Shown one piece after another: positions 10,277-17,787 of a DNA stretch of 64,000 nt; within the stretch, counting starts at the first letter, position 1, and every line of letters starts with the position of its first letter. Both the position numbers and the translations under genes were made by a program. Location: assembly GCA_947503935.1 (NCBI GenBank), contig CANNFR010000005.1:62001-126000 (forward strand), written 5' to 3'. Under the pieces are notes generated by a model. It was not told the origin of the DNA. It did not search any database and saw only the letters and a program-made list of their open reading frames with translations. Source of the DNA: an uncultured Paracoccaceae bacterium. Its GTDB lineage: Bacteria > Pseudomonadota > Alphaproteobacteria > Rhodobacterales > Rhodobacteraceae.

Positions 10277-11032
10277 ATGCCGCAGATTATGCGGAACGAG
10301 GCCGTAAAATCATTCTATCGCATGCGCCAGGCGCTGGGTGTGCTGGGGCTGATGCTGCCATTGGCGCTGATCGTGGGTGGGTTCATGTGGCTGGATGGCA
10401 TGCGCCCGTCGATCTCGGATTACTACCACACCGCCTTGCGCGACGTCCTTGTGGGCACGCTTTGTGCGATTGCCATGTTCCTCATCTTCTATCGCGGCCA
10501 TGCCCGTGGCGAGGGCGAGCGTCTGTCGGATGATTGCGTCTCGACCGTGGGTGGCATCGCGGCGCTTGGCGTGGCGTTTCTGCCCAATGCCAGCACTGAT
10601 CCCGAGGTTGGGGTGGCCTCATTCTCGCAGATGGTGGTCGGCATGCAGGCCGCCGCCATCGGACATTACTTGTCGGCGATCGTGTTTCTGGGCTGTTTGG
10701 CCTACCTCAACATCATGAAATTCGCCAAATCGGCAAATCCCGCGCGGCGGCGCATCTACCTTTGGTGCGGATGGCTGATTGCGGTGATGACACTGGCCAC
10801 CATCATCGCGTCAGCCTTCAAGGTGATGGGCCCCGAGGGGCCGCAGAGGATCGTCAACCAATACATGCTGGTCCTGTGGTTCGAGGCGATCGCGATCTGG
10901 GCCTTCGCGGTCTCGTGGCTGACCAAGGGGCGTGCGGATGTGGCCCTTGTGTCGCTGGTGAAAAGCGTGCAGCCCGACGCGGCCGAGAAGGGCGCGCGCC
11001 CCGATGCGGATGAGGATGAAGCCCGCGCCTGA
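10277..11032 (+). CDS. Multi-pass membrane protein of unknown function (DUF998-like)
   Basis: 251 residues with about six hydrophobic helices. It includes SISDYYHTALRDVLVGTLCAI and a second region SQMVVGMQAAAIGHYLSAIVFLG with an embedded His. The C-terminal ~35 residues are charged and end in an acidic DADEDEARA tail, likely cytoplasmic. The SISDYYHT motif recalls DUF998-type proteins. A GGGGGAC sequence precedes the start. No enzymatic motif is recognised and the neighbours give no functional clue. Confidence 0.7.
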   Translation: MPQIMRNEAVKSFYRMRQALGVLGLMLPLALIVGGFMWLDGMRPSISDYYHTALRDVLVGTLCAIAMFLIFYRGHARGEGERLSDDCVSTVGGIAALGVAFLPNASTDPEVGVASFSQMVVGMQAAAIGHYLSAIVFLGCLAYLNIMKFAKSANPARRRIYLWCGWLIAVMTLATIIASAFKVMGPEGPQRIVNQYMLVLWFEAIAIWAFAVSWLTKGRADVALVSLVKSVQPDAAEKGARPDADEDEARA

Positions 11033-11070
11033 TCCTTTTCGCGGTTCCGGCTGCTGTCTGAAACCACGGC

Positions 11071-11092
11071 GTCCCGGGCTTAACCCAGGGCC
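11071..11092. repeat. Extragenic repeat, copy 1 (GTCCCGGGCTT type)
   Basis: A 22-nt segment after the membrane-protein gene matches 31761-31782 at 20 of 22 positions. It contains CCCGGGCTTAACCCAGGG, an imperfect inverted repeat. Both copies lie in non-coding DNA just downstream of a gene stop. Similar GC palindromes are common between genes in alphaproteobacteria. Confidence 0.5.
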
Positions 11093-11216
11093 CCCTGCGG
11101 TCCCGTCCTAAAATCCGGCAACCGGGCTGCACCACTGGTGGCGACCCAAAAAAAATGAACCATCCGGGTCGACCTCGCGACATGTCCTTGTAACGGACAA
11201 TCGCAGAGGACCGATC

Positions 11217-11354
11217 ATGAAACTGATTTCACCCCCCACCGCCATCGCAGCCATCGGCCTGGCCTTGGGTTTGACATTGGGCGCGGCGTTTGCGGCCAAC
11301 GCATCGGTCAGCGTTACGGATTTTCGAACCGATCTTGCACATACCCACCGATAA
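11217..11354 (+). CDS. Small signal-peptide-like ORF, possible truncated remnant
   Basis: A 45-codon frame with AGAGGA eight nt before its ATG. Residues 1-27 form an n-region, a hydrophobic core (AIAAIGLALGLTLG) and AAFAAN, which looks like a Sec signal peptide with an AxA site. Only about 18 residues follow, and they are encoded on DNA that is also the 3' end of the convergent PDZ-protein gene. This may be a small secreted peptide or the head of a gene cut off by rearrangement. Confidence 0.4.
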   Translation: MKLISPPTAIAAIGLALGLTLGAAFAANASVSVTDFRTDLAHTHR

Positions 11355-12075
11355 CGCGGTCAAGCGTGGCCAGGGCGGCAGGGTCTGTCAGATTGGCCCC
11401 ATCCAGCTGCGTGGCGGGCAGGCACAGAGTGCCCCAATACGGCATCGTCAGCAGAATGCGCCGACTGCCACGCACGAAGTAAACGTCGCGGATCTGATAA
11501 CGTTCGCCAAGTGTACGAAGCGCGAGATGGGCGTCATCACACCGAAACCCGCGACTTTCGTTGAAAAGCTGTGCCATGATCGCGCGGCGATCCTCTTCCG
11601 GCAGGGTGCGCACCGACGCGCTGCGACAGTCCATTTCCGAGAGGGCTTTCACCATCCGGAACACGACCGGATCGGTCCCGCCAACCTTCAGGCCCAAAGG
11701 TATGACCTGGCCATTCCGCTGCACCGTCAGACGCAGTGTGTCGCCAGAGCGCATTGCGTCGAACGTGGCGGCGCGGCGTGCATCATCGGCCGCGGGCGCC
11801 CCGTTTAAGGTGAGAATAATGTCATCGATGCGTAACCCCGCCGTCTCGGCCGCGCCATCGCGATGTACATGGGTCAGGCGCAACCCGGCCTCACCCCGCC
11901 GATACTGGATGCCAAGCCATGTTTCTTGCGAGGTGAGGTCTGCCAAAAGGGCGTCATTGTCCAGCCATTCAGGGGACCCCAGATCATAGAGGGTTATGGG
12001 GATAGGGCAGGGGGCGCCTGCTTTTGCCGCCATTGGTGCCAGCGCAAGCAAAGCCGCGCAAACCAGCTGCCGCAT
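11314..12075 (-). CDS. Secreted PDZ-domain protein of unknown function
   Basis: 253 residues starting with a signal peptide (MRQLVCAALLALAPMAAKAGA). A PDZ-like domain covers about residues 55-130 (WLGIQYR..GLRLTHVHRDGAAETAGLRIDDIILTLNGAPA), with the usual carboxylate-loop and 'G-L-R-x-x-D-x-I' pattern. The rest has two or three cysteines (MDCRSAS, FRCDDA, GTLCLP) and no protease triad, so it is probably a binding protein. The ATG lies 2 nt after the stop of bpt, which indicates an operon. Its 3' end overlaps the small signal-peptide ORF on the other strand. Confidence 0.78.
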   Translation of the reverse strand: MRQLVCAALLALAPMAAKAGAPCPIPITLYDLGSPEWLDNDALLADLTSQETWLGIQYRRGEAGLRLTHVHRDGAAETAGLRIDDIILTLNGAPAADDARRAATFDAMRSGDTLRLTVQRNGQVIPLGLKVGGTDPVVFRMVKALSEMDCRSASVRTLPEEDRRAIMAQLFNESRGFRCDDAHLALRTLGERYQIRDVYFVRGSRRILLTMPYWGTLCLPATQLDGANLTDPAALATLDRVIGGYVQDRFENP

Positions 12076-12077
12076 GT

Positions 12078-12920
12078 TCAGATACCTGTCTTGGTCGGCC
12101 GGCTGTCGGGCAGGGTGATCTTGGCGACCTGTTCGGCAATCGGATCGACCGACAGGGGGTGGGTCTGATTGCTGTGGTCGTCCGGGTCGCCGATATCCTG
12201 CCAGCGGCCGCCCTTGTAGATCTCGACCGCCGAGAACCGCGCCTTGTAGCCCATCTTGGCCGAGCCCGGCACCCAATAGCCCAGATAGACGTAAGGCAGG
12301 CCGGCCGCGCGGGCGATCTCGATATGGTCGAGGATGATGTAGGTGCCGACGCTGTCACGCTCACGTTCGGGGTCGTAGAACGAATAGACCATCGAGACGC
12401 CGTCTTCCAGCACATCGGTCAGGCACACGGCCGCCAGCGGGCGGCGGCGTTCGCCGTCTTCGGGGTCGGCCGTGTATTCGACCACGCGGCTTTTCACCGG
12501 CGTCTCTTCGATCATCGCGGCGAATTCGAAGATATCCATATCGGCCATCCCGCCATCGGCATGGCGGCTGTCGAGGTAGCGACGGAAAAGGGCATATTGC
12601 TCTTCCGTGGCCCAGGGCGAGGTCGCCTCGCGGGTCAGATGCCGGTTCTTGCGCAAGGCGCGCTTCTGGCTTTTGGTCGCCTCAAAATCGGCCACACGGA
12701 TGCGGGCCGACAGGCAGGCCTGGCAATCGGCGCAGGACGGGCGGTAGAGCACGTTCTGCGATCGACGAAAGCCCTGCTGAGACAGGGTGTCGTTCAGCTT
12801 TTCGGCAACGTCGCCTTGCAGCGATGTGAACAGCTTGCGCTCCATCCGGCCCGGCAGGTACGGGCAGGGCTGGGGCGCTGTCACATAGAATTGTGGCGCG
12901 ATGGGAAGTGTGTGGCGCAT
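12078..12920 (-). CDS. bpt: Aspartate/glutamate leucyltransferase (Bpt)
   Basis: Transfers Leu from Leu-tRNA to N-terminal Asp/Glu (N-end rule), marking proteins for ClpAP. The start [25 protein letters not shown], the cysteine cluster [14 protein letters not shown], and YCx-free GNAT-like parts ([24 protein letters not shown]) match the family. Its 280 residues are typical of the Bpt/ATE class. It is first in a two-gene operon with the PDZ protein. Confidence 0.93.
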   Translation of the reverse strand: MRHTLPIAPQFYVTAPQPCPYLPGRMERKLFTSLQGDVAEKLNDTLSQQGFRRSQNVLYRPSCADCQACLSARIRVADFEATKSQKRALRKNRHLTREATSPWATEEQYALFRRYLDSRHADGGMADMDIFEFAAMIEETPVKSRVVEYTADPEDGERRRPLAAVCLTDVLEDGVSMVYSFYDPERERDSVGTYIILDHIEIARAAGLPYVYLGYWVPGSAKMGYKARFSAVEIYKGGRWQDIGDPDDHSNQTHPLSVDPIAEQVAKITLPDSRPTKTGI

Positions 12921-12999
12921 AGTCGTCTGTGTTGATCCGGTTCAAGGCCAACGCTAGCAAGGCCGTTGCCGTCTGTGAACCCCCTTGCGCCACACTTGG

Positions 13000-13440
13000 C
13001 TAATAGGCCGCGGCGCGGTTGATGGCCACGGTGCCCAGAAGGTGGTCGCCCAGGCTCTGCTTGCGGGGCGAGATCAGGATCAGCGCCACCGAAAGCGCCT
13101 GCAACAGGAACGTTCCCATCGACACCGAATAGATCAGCGTATGGATCAGCGCGGTGGTCGAGGACATGTGGCTGCCGTCGTGTTCGCGGAATTCGATCGC
13201 CACAAGGCGCATGCCCCAGGTGGCCGAGCGGTTGGACAATGTCACCCAGCGGTAGAGAAAGCCCACGACCAGCCAGAGAAGCGGAAAGAAAAACAGCCCG
13301 ATAAACGCCGTGAAGGGCAGGGCCACAATGCAGATCGCAAAGATCGCCATGGCGTCGACCACCCAGGCCAGAAGGCGCTTGACCGGGATATCAGCGTAGA
13401 AATCGGCCTGCGAGACCGGATCGGGAAGAGCGTATGTCAT
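13000..13440 (-). CDS. RDD family membrane protein
   Basis: 146-residue protein with the RDD pattern: an R-x-x-A-W-x-x-D-A helix (VKRLLAWVVDAMAIFAICIV), a second membrane segment (FFPLLWLVVGFLYRWVTLSNRSATWGMRL) and a C-terminal SPRKQSLGDHLLGTVAI. RDD proteins are small inner-membrane proteins of mostly unknown function. The start is ATG 13440 (MTYALPDPV); a GTG three codons upstream is also possible. A terminator for the upstream gene lies 28 nt before it, so it is probably transcribed on its own. Confidence 0.85.
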   Translation of the reverse strand: MTYALPDPVSQADFYADIPVKRLLAWVVDAMAIFAICIVALPFTAFIGLFFFPLLWLVVGFLYRWVTLSNRSATWGMRLVAIEFREHDGSHMSSTTALIHTLIYSVSMGTFLLQALSVALILISPRKQSLGDHLLGTVAINRAAAY

Positions 13441-13467
13441 CAGCGTCACATGGGAATTCTGAGGGGG

Positions 13468-13498
13468 AAATAAAGAGGCGCCGCAGATCGGGCGCCTC
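13468..13498 (-). terminator. Rho-independent terminator of the DUF2852 gene
   Basis: On the minus strand GAGGCGCC pairs perfectly with GGCGCCTC across an 8-nt loop and is followed by TTTATTT. It lies 21 nt beyond the DUF2852 stop and just ahead of the RDD gene, ending the upstream transcript. Confidence 0.8.
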
Positions 13499-13519
13499 GT
13501 TGTCGTCTTGAGGCCGGTT

Positions 13520-13924
13520 TCAGGCCGCTTCGGGTTCGTCACCGCCAGCGTTGCGGGCATTTTTGGCCCGGTCTTCCATGAACTGATCGAATTCCGACTT
13601 GTCCTTGGCATCGCGCAGACGCTGCAGGAAGGATTCGAACGCTTCCTGTTCCTCTTCCAGGCGGCGCAGCGTTTCGGCCTTGTAGCTGTCGAACGCGGTA
13701 TTGCCCGAACTTTTGAAGGCGTGAAGGCTGCGATGGGTGCGCCGGACGGCGCAAGATCCGTTGAACATGCGTTTGCTCCAAATCATATAGGCCAGAAGGG
13801 CAAGGCCCGCGGGCCAGAAGAAGATAAAGCCCAAGATCATAGCGGCGATCCAGGCTCCCTTGCCGCGCTGGTCAAGCCAAGTTTCGGCGCGTGTGGGCCA
13901 TGAGGCGACAGTCCCAGTGCTCAT
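13520..13924 (-). CDS. DUF2852 domain-containing membrane protein
   Basis: 134-residue protein with an N-terminal WLDQRGKGAWIAAMILGFIFFWPAGLALLAYMIWSKRMF segment (one or two membrane helices) and a long charged helix (YKAETLRRLEEEQEAFESFLQRLRDAKDKSEFDQFMEDR) that may form a coiled coil. This is the DUF2852 arrangement; the function is unknown. TTGGAG eight nt upstream supports ATG 13924. Confidence 0.85.
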   Translation of the reverse strand: MSTGTVASWPTRAETWLDQRGKGAWIAAMILGFIFFWPAGLALLAYMIWSKRMFNGSCAVRRTHRSLHAFKSSGNTAFDSYKAETLRRLEEEQEAFESFLQRLRDAKDKSEFDQFMEDRAKNARNAGGDEPEAA

Positions 13925-14038
13925 CGAGGTGCTCCAATTAAGAGTTTCGGGTCTATGTGAATGTGTTTCACATGACAAAGATGGGGGCTGCCGCGGCCGC
14001 TTCAAGAGTTTATGTGAAAGAAATTTACATCCGACGTT

Positions 14039-14509
14039 TTAATCAATGAAATCAGCGGGAACAGGGCCTGTAATGCGCGCCAGATCGCCTGGGGCGATGG
14101 GAAAGATGTGCCGCGGCGTGCCGGCTGCGGCCCAGATTTCCGCAAAATCCATCAGCCGCGGGTCAAGGAAGGTGGGCACCTGCGTCAGAAGACCGATCGG
14201 GGCCACGCCGCCGATGGCGAAGCCCGTCTCGCGCCGCACCAGATCGGCATCCGCCCGTCCAAGCGGCTCGCCCGCCAGGGCCGAGGCCTTGTCGGCCGAG
14301 ACGCGGTTGCCGCCGGCGGTCAGAAACAGACGCACATGGCCCGTCGCCTCGCCGCGGAAGATGATGGATTTGGCGATTTGGTCCAGCGCGCACCCTGCCG
14401 CATCCGCGGCCTGTTGGGCGGTCCGCGTCTCGGCGGCCATCTCGACCACCTGCACGTCAAGCCCCGCTTCCGCGAGGGCGCGTTTGACGCGGGCCAGGCT
14501 TTTGCTCAT
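14039..14509 (-). CDS. YbaK/EbsC-family aminoacyl-tRNA deacylase
   Basis: 156-residue trans-editing type protein. It carries the conserved lysine in CALDQIAKSIIFR, GGNRVSADKASALAG and the FAIGGVAPIGLL motif, as in the YbaK/ProX superfamily. Such enzymes hydrolyse mischarged tRNAs (Cys- or Ala-tRNA-Pro); the specificity cannot be decided from the sequence. It starts 22 nt after the nucleoside hydrolase stop, so the two are probably co-transcribed. Confidence 0.87.
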   Translation of the reverse strand: MSKSLARVKRALAEAGLDVQVVEMAAETRTAQQAADAAGCALDQIAKSIIFRGEATGHVRLFLTAGGNRVSADKASALAGEPLGRADADLVRRETGFAIGGVAPIGLLTQVPTFLDPRLMDFAEIWAAAGTPRHIFPIAPGDLARITGPVPADFID

Positions 14510-14531
14510 TTTTGGTCCTCCGCGTAGGTCT

Positions 14532-15470
14532 TCAGAGCCGCGCGATCCGCTCGGTCAGCAAGCTGAAGAACCCCGTATCGTCCACATCGCGCATGAAATG
14601 CGCATTGGCATCGCGGCCCGAGACGCGCCACCAATCGGCGACTGTCATGCCGGTGGTAAAGCGGCCCTCGGTTTCAACCACCACGTTGATATGGCGGCCT
14701 GCAAAAAGGTCAGGCCGGATCAGATAGGCGATCACGCACGGGTCATGCAGCGGCGCGCCGAGCGATCCGTATTTCTCCTTGTCGAAGCGTTCGAAAAAGT
14801 CGGTCCATTCGGCCACCGCCTTGCCCACCGGCGTGCCGATGGCACGAAATGCCTCAACCCGCTCGCGGCTGGTCAGCGCCTTGTGGGTCAGATCCAGCGG
14901 CATGACCGTCAGCTTGCAGCCCGCGCGAAAGACGATGTCGGCTGCGTCGGGGTCGACATAGATGTTGAACTCGGCCGAGGGGGTGATGTTGCCCACCTCG
15001 AAGTAGGCGCCGCCCATCAGCACGATCTCGGCCACGCGGGCGATGATATCGGGGGCTTGGCGAAAGGCGGTTGCAATATTGGTCAGCGGCCCGAGGGGGC
15101 AGAGCGTGACCGTGCCGGGGGTCTCGCGGCGCAGGGTTTCGACGATGAAGTCGACGGCATGGGTGTCTTGCAGCGGCATCGTGGGGTCCGGCAGGGTGGG
15201 TCCGTCGAGGCCGGTCTTGCCATGCACATGCTCGGCCGTGACCAGCGTGCGGTTCATCGGCGCCTCGCAGCCCGCGAAGACCGGGATATCCGTGCGGCCC
15301 GCCAGTTCGCAGACCATGCGCGTATTCTTGGCGGTCAGCGCCAGCGGCACGTTGCCGGCCACGGCCGTCAGGCCCAGCAGCTCGATATCTGCTGGGCTGG
15401 CGAGCGCCAGAAGAATCGCCACCGCATCGTCCTGGCCCGGGTCAGTATCGATGATGATCTTGCGCGCCAT
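14532..15470 (-). CDS. Nucleoside hydrolase (inosine-uridine preferring type)
   Basis: Hydrolyses the N-glycosidic bond of ribonucleosides in salvage. The calcium-binding N-terminal motif KIIIDTDPGQDDAVAIL is at residues 4-20. EIVLMGGAYFEVGNITPSAEFNIYVDPDAA and LHDPCVIAYLIRPDLF complete the active site. Length of 312 residues is normal. GAGAGGCAAC directly before ATG 15470 fixes the start and excludes the longer upstream frame. It shares a 180-nt divergent promoter region with the lipoprotein gene. Confidence 0.94.
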   Translation of the reverse strand: MARKIIIDTDPGQDDAVAILLALASPADIELLGLTAVAGNVPLALTAKNTRMVCELAGRTDIPVFAGCEAPMNRTLVTAEHVHGKTGLDGPTLPDPTMPLQDTHAVDFIVETLRRETPGTVTLCPLGPLTNIATAFRQAPDIIARVAEIVLMGGAYFEVGNITPSAEFNIYVDPDAADIVFRAGCKLTVMPLDLTHKALTSRERVEAFRAIGTPVGKAVAEWTDFFERFDKEKYGSLGAPLHDPCVIAYLIRPDLFAGRHINVVVETEGRFTTGMTVADWWRVSGRDANAHFMRDVDDTGFFSLLTERIARL

Positions 15471-15650
15471 GTTGCCTCTCTTCTGCTGGCGGGCCGAGAC
15501 TGGCCCGAGGGCGCGGTGATGTCCAGTTGCCGACGTAAGGGAGTTTTGGAGAGACATCATTAATATCGCTGTGCTACTCGAAATGAGATGTGAGTCGGTG
15601 CTATAGTCCGGCGGTAACGTGTAAGACATGGTTTGAGAAAGGTTTCTGGC

Positions 15651-16265
15651 ATGCGCCGTATTTCAAAGTTGGCCGTATTGGCCGTTCTGACAATCCTGCT
15701 GGCGGCATGTTCCAGTACCTACAGAACCTACTACGCGAACCCGATCGATCCTGGGGTGGCGCGCAGTTGGCGTGTGACGGATGTGGTTGTGAATGTGCCC
15801 GATACGCTGAGTGTCTCGGAGGCGAAGGTGATCCTGCCGCAGGCCGACATTGTCTGGCGCGAGGACCCCATGGGCGACAGGCGGGCCCAGGTAGCGCGTC
15901 TGATGCGCGAGGCGGCGCGGCGCGGTGTATCGGGCCTGCGCGGGTCGCGGCCCGTGCGGCTGCAGATCGACATGACGCGCTTTCACGCCCTGACGTTTGA
16001 GGCTGAAGCCCGGCTGAACGAATCCGGCGTGCACAACATCGATTTCGTCGCAACGGTTCTGGACGCGCGCACCGGCGCCGTTCTTGCGGGCCCTGAGGTC
16101 ATCCAAGCCGAAACACCGGCCTTCTCGGGCCCGAATGCCGTTGCCGCCCGCGCTGCCGGTCAGACACAACGCTCGGTCATCACCAATCACGTGGCCGCAA
16201 CACTTGCCGGCTGGGTCGGCACCGGCCCCGATCAGCGGCGCGAATTCACCCGTTTGGGCGACTGA
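15651..16265 (+). CDS. Lipoprotein of unknown function
   Basis: 204 residues starting MRRISKLAVLAVLTILLAACSS, a lipoprotein signal with lipobox LAAC. The mature part has SWRVTDVVVNVPDTLSVSEA and RPVRLQIDMTRFHALTFEAEARL, suggesting a beta-rich periplasmic domain, followed by a segment on 'LDARTGAVLAGPEVI'. GAGAAAGG eight nt upstream selects ATG 15651 over the in-frame TTG at 15633. No known enzymatic family is recognised. Confidence 0.75.
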   Translation: MRRISKLAVLAVLTILLAACSSTYRTYYANPIDPGVARSWRVTDVVVNVPDTLSVSEAKVILPQADIVWREDPMGDRRAQVARLMREAARRGVSGLRGSRPVRLQIDMTRFHALTFEAEARLNESGVHNIDFVATVLDARTGAVLAGPEVIQAETPAFSGPNAVAARAAGQTQRSVITNHVAATLAGWVGTGPDQRREFTRLGD

Positions 16266-16306
16266 GAAAGCGGCTCCGCAGCTTGCAAGACGTCCGACTC
16301 GGGCGC

Positions 16307-16330
16307 GGCGCGGCGGGTAATCGCCGCGCC
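16307..16330. terminator. GC-rich hairpin between the lipoprotein gene and soxR
   Basis: GGCGCGGCG and CGCCGCGCC form a perfect 9-bp stem with a 6-nt GGTAAT loop, 42 nt past the lipoprotein stop. It lies in a 263-nt convergent region. There is no T-run beyond TT, so it may stop RNA by structure or protect 3' ends. Nothing else is seen in this intergenic stretch. Confidence 0.45.
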
Positions 16331-16528
16331 TTAGCCAAGCGCGACAAGTGCCGTATTTGGATTAAAGCGAGTTCACCGGAATGATGTTGGTGGCCGATGT
16401 AATCAACACATCGGCGACTCCCTGGGCGCGATAGCGTAACCTCCGGCTGTCTGACTGGCCGCCGGTGATATGGCAATTCATTTTGCGATATACATGTCGC
16501 CCGAGGGCACCCGCAGGCGGGCCGCAAG

Positions 16529-16987
16529 TCAATCCGCCGCGTCAGGGGTGTCCCCCATCAGATAGCGCGGGCCGGCCCCTTTGGCGGCGGCGCTATCCTT
16601 GGCATTGTAAAGCGCACATCGGTCGAGCGACAGGCAGCCGCAGCCGATGCAGCCATCCAGCTTGCGGCGCAGAAGCTCCAGCGCCTCGATCCGCGCATCG
16701 ATGCTGGCGCCAAACCCAGCCGAGATGCGGCCCCAATCGGCGCGTGTGGGCGCGCGATGCGCGGGCAAATCGGCCAGGTGGCCGGCAATCTCGGCCAGCG
16801 AAAACCCCAAACGCTGTGAGATCATCGCAAACGACAGCCGCCGGATATCGGCCCGGTCATAGCGCCGGTGCCCGCCCGCATTGCGCAAGGGCGTCACGAT
16901 GCCATGCGTCTCGTAGAAGCGGATCGCCGAGACGGCCAAACCCGTCCGCCGCGCCAGATCGCCGATCGTCAGCCCACCCTCGGCCAT
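16529..16987 (-). CDS. soxR: Redox-sensitive transcriptional activator SoxR
   Basis: MerR-family [2Fe-2S] sensor of redox-cycling compounds, 152 residues. The N-terminal helix-turn-helix is LTIGDLARRTGLAVSAIRFYETHGI. The cluster motif has Cys113, Cys116, Cys118 and Cys124 (CIGCGCLSLDRC), exactly the SoxR spacing. A SoxR-box-like sequence lies 18 nt upstream of the start and faces a divergent plus-strand transcription unit, so it probably controls the small ORF and VOC gene at 17.1-17.6 kb, and perhaps itself. Confidence 0.95.
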   Translation of the reverse strand: MAEGGLTIGDLARRTGLAVSAIRFYETHGIVTPLRNAGGHRRYDRADIRRLSFAMISQRLGFSLAEIAGHLADLPAHRAPTRADWGRISAGFGASIDARIEALELLRRKLDGCIGCGCLSLDRCALYNAKDSAAAKGAGPRYLMGDTPDAAD

Positions 16988-17004
16988 GAAAATCTCCGCT
17001 TGAT

Positions 17005-17020
17005 CTAAAGTGCACTTGAG
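17005..17020. promoter_or_regulatory. SoxR box-like dyad
   Basis: CTAAAGTGCACTTGAG; on the minus strand CTCAAG-N4-CTTTAG. The enterobacterial SoxR site is CTCAAG-N4-CTTGAG, so one base differs. It lies between divergent soxR and the 17.06-kb ORF. A TTGATC immediately left could serve as -35 with a long 19-nt spacer, as MerR-family promoters require; the -10 is poor. Confidence 0.65.
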
Positions 17021-17063
17021 AAATTACACCTGAGTCGCAGCGAAAACCAGAGGAGACTTCGCC

Positions 17064-17219
17064 ATGACATCACAACGCTACTGCGCCAGCCGCGATGTAA
17101 TCGCCTTGTTGGAACATGATGGGCTGGGATGGGGCCACGACATCGAGTGCGGTGCTCTTTAGCTGACCTCAGAGCCCCGAAAGCCCGGCCTCCTGCGCCG
17201 CCTGCTGGGAAGGAGATGA
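17064..17219 (+). pseudogene. Small ORF downstream of the SoxR box, interrupted by an in-frame TAG
   Basis: AGAGGAG seven nt upstream gives a good start at 17064. The frame runs 32 codons (MTSQRYCASRDVIALLEHDG...) to TAG at 17160-17162. It then continues open for 18 more codons ending in PGLLRRLLGRR, a tail typical of small intact alphaproteobacterial proteins, to TGA at 17217. That stop lies 2 nt before the VOC ATG, the spacing expected of an operon partner. This suggests a 51-residue protein broken by one nonsense change. Alternatively the 32-residue form is real. Confidence 0.45.
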
Positions 17220-17221
17220 CA

Positions 17222-17605
17222 ATGGCCCAACTGGAACATGTGAACGTCACCGTGGCCGACCCGAAGGCGACGGCCGATATGCTCTGCGCGCTCTTTGACT
17301 GGGAAATCCGCTGGCAGGGCGACGCCAAGGGCAACGGCCACACCGTTCATGTGGGCAGCGACAGCAGCTACATCGCCGTCTATACCGGCCCCCACGGCGC
17401 GCCACAGCGCGACGCCGACGACAGCTACAGCACGAAAGGCGGGCTGAACCATATCGGTGTCACGGTCGATGACCTTGATGCGACCGAGGCCAAGGTGCGG
17501 GCGGCGGGCTACACACCGCATTCGCACGCCGATTACGAGCCCGGCCGCCGCTTTTACTTCCACGAGGAAAACGGGGTTGAGATCGAGGTGGTAAGCTACG
17601 CCTGA
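17222..17605 (+). CDS. VOC (glyoxalase/bleomycin-resistance) family protein
   Basis: 127-residue single vicinal-oxygen-chelate module. It has LEHVNVTVADPKATADML at the N-terminus, GLNHIGVTVDDLDATEAKVRAAGY in the middle and a terminal RRFYFHEENGVEIEVVSY; His and Glu at the usual metal positions (HVN, NHIG, VEIEV) are visible. GGAAGGAG six nt upstream fixes ATG 17222. Proximity to soxR suggests oxidative or xenobiotic stress control; the substrate is unknown. Confidence 0.88.
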   Translation: MAQLEHVNVTVADPKATADMLCALFDWEIRWQGDAKGNGHTVHVGSDSSYIAVYTGPHGAPQRDADDSYSTKGGLNHIGVTVDDLDATEAKVRAAGYTPHSHADYEPGRRFYFHEENGVEIEVVSYA

Positions 17606-17629
17606 CACCCCGAAAGGGGCGAGCAGGGC

Positions 17630-17658
17630 TTGGCGGGGCCACCAAAGCCCGCTATGCT
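17630..17658 (+). promoter_or_regulatory. Sigma70-type promoter of the cysS leader
   Basis: TTGGCG at 17630-17635 and TATGCT at 17653-17658 are separated by exactly 17 nt, a near-consensus promoter. The expected start point, about 7 nt past the -10, is 17664-17666. That coincides with the A of the leader-peptide ATG, which would make the leader mRNA leaderless. Confidence 0.65.
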
Positions 17659-17664
17659 CGCCCC

Positions 17665-17706
17665 ATGAACGGCACCTGCATCATCTGCATCTGCATTACC
17701 ATCTGA
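17665..17706 (+). CDS. Cysteine-rich leader peptide upstream of cysS
   Basis: A 13-codon ORF, MNGTCIICICITI, with Cys codons (TGC) at 17677, 17686 and 17692 and a TGA at 17704. It lies 81 nt ahead of cysteinyl-tRNA synthetase. It has no Shine-Dalgarno, but the promoter places the transcript 5' end at its ATG, as reported for leaderless attenuator peptides in other alphaproteobacteria. Three Cys in 13 residues is far above the normal rate. The role as a cysteine-charging sensor is inferred. Confidence 0.6.
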   Translation: MNGTCIICICITI

Positions 17707-17714
17707 CTTCGTCA

Positions 17715-17786
17715 GGCGGGCCGTTCTTCTGTTTCCATTGAAATCCGAAGTTGCTAAGCCCGCCGCGGGACCGCGTATGAGGGCTT
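17715..17786 (+). promoter_or_regulatory. Putative two-state attenuator sequestering the cysS ribosome-binding site
   Basis: AAGCCC (17756-17761) is complementary to GGGCTT (17781-17786), which overlaps the cysS Shine-Dalgarno GAGGG (17779-17783). GGCGGGC (17715-17721) is complementary to GCCCGCC (17758-17764), which would remove the first strand of that sequestering stem. The two helices are mutually exclusive. A third pairing, ACTTCG (17706-17711) with CGAAGT (17746-17751), competes with the permissive helix. A ribosome finishing the leader would mask 17715 onward; one stalled at the Cys codons would not. Pairings are seen; the mechanism is inferred. Confidence 0.5.
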
Positions 17787-17787
17787 T

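Noticed and set aside
17608-17619. CCCC-GAAA-GGGG hairpin after the VOC gene
   Set aside because: The 4-bp stem has no T-run and overlaps the region just before the cysS leader promoter, so it is not called a terminator.
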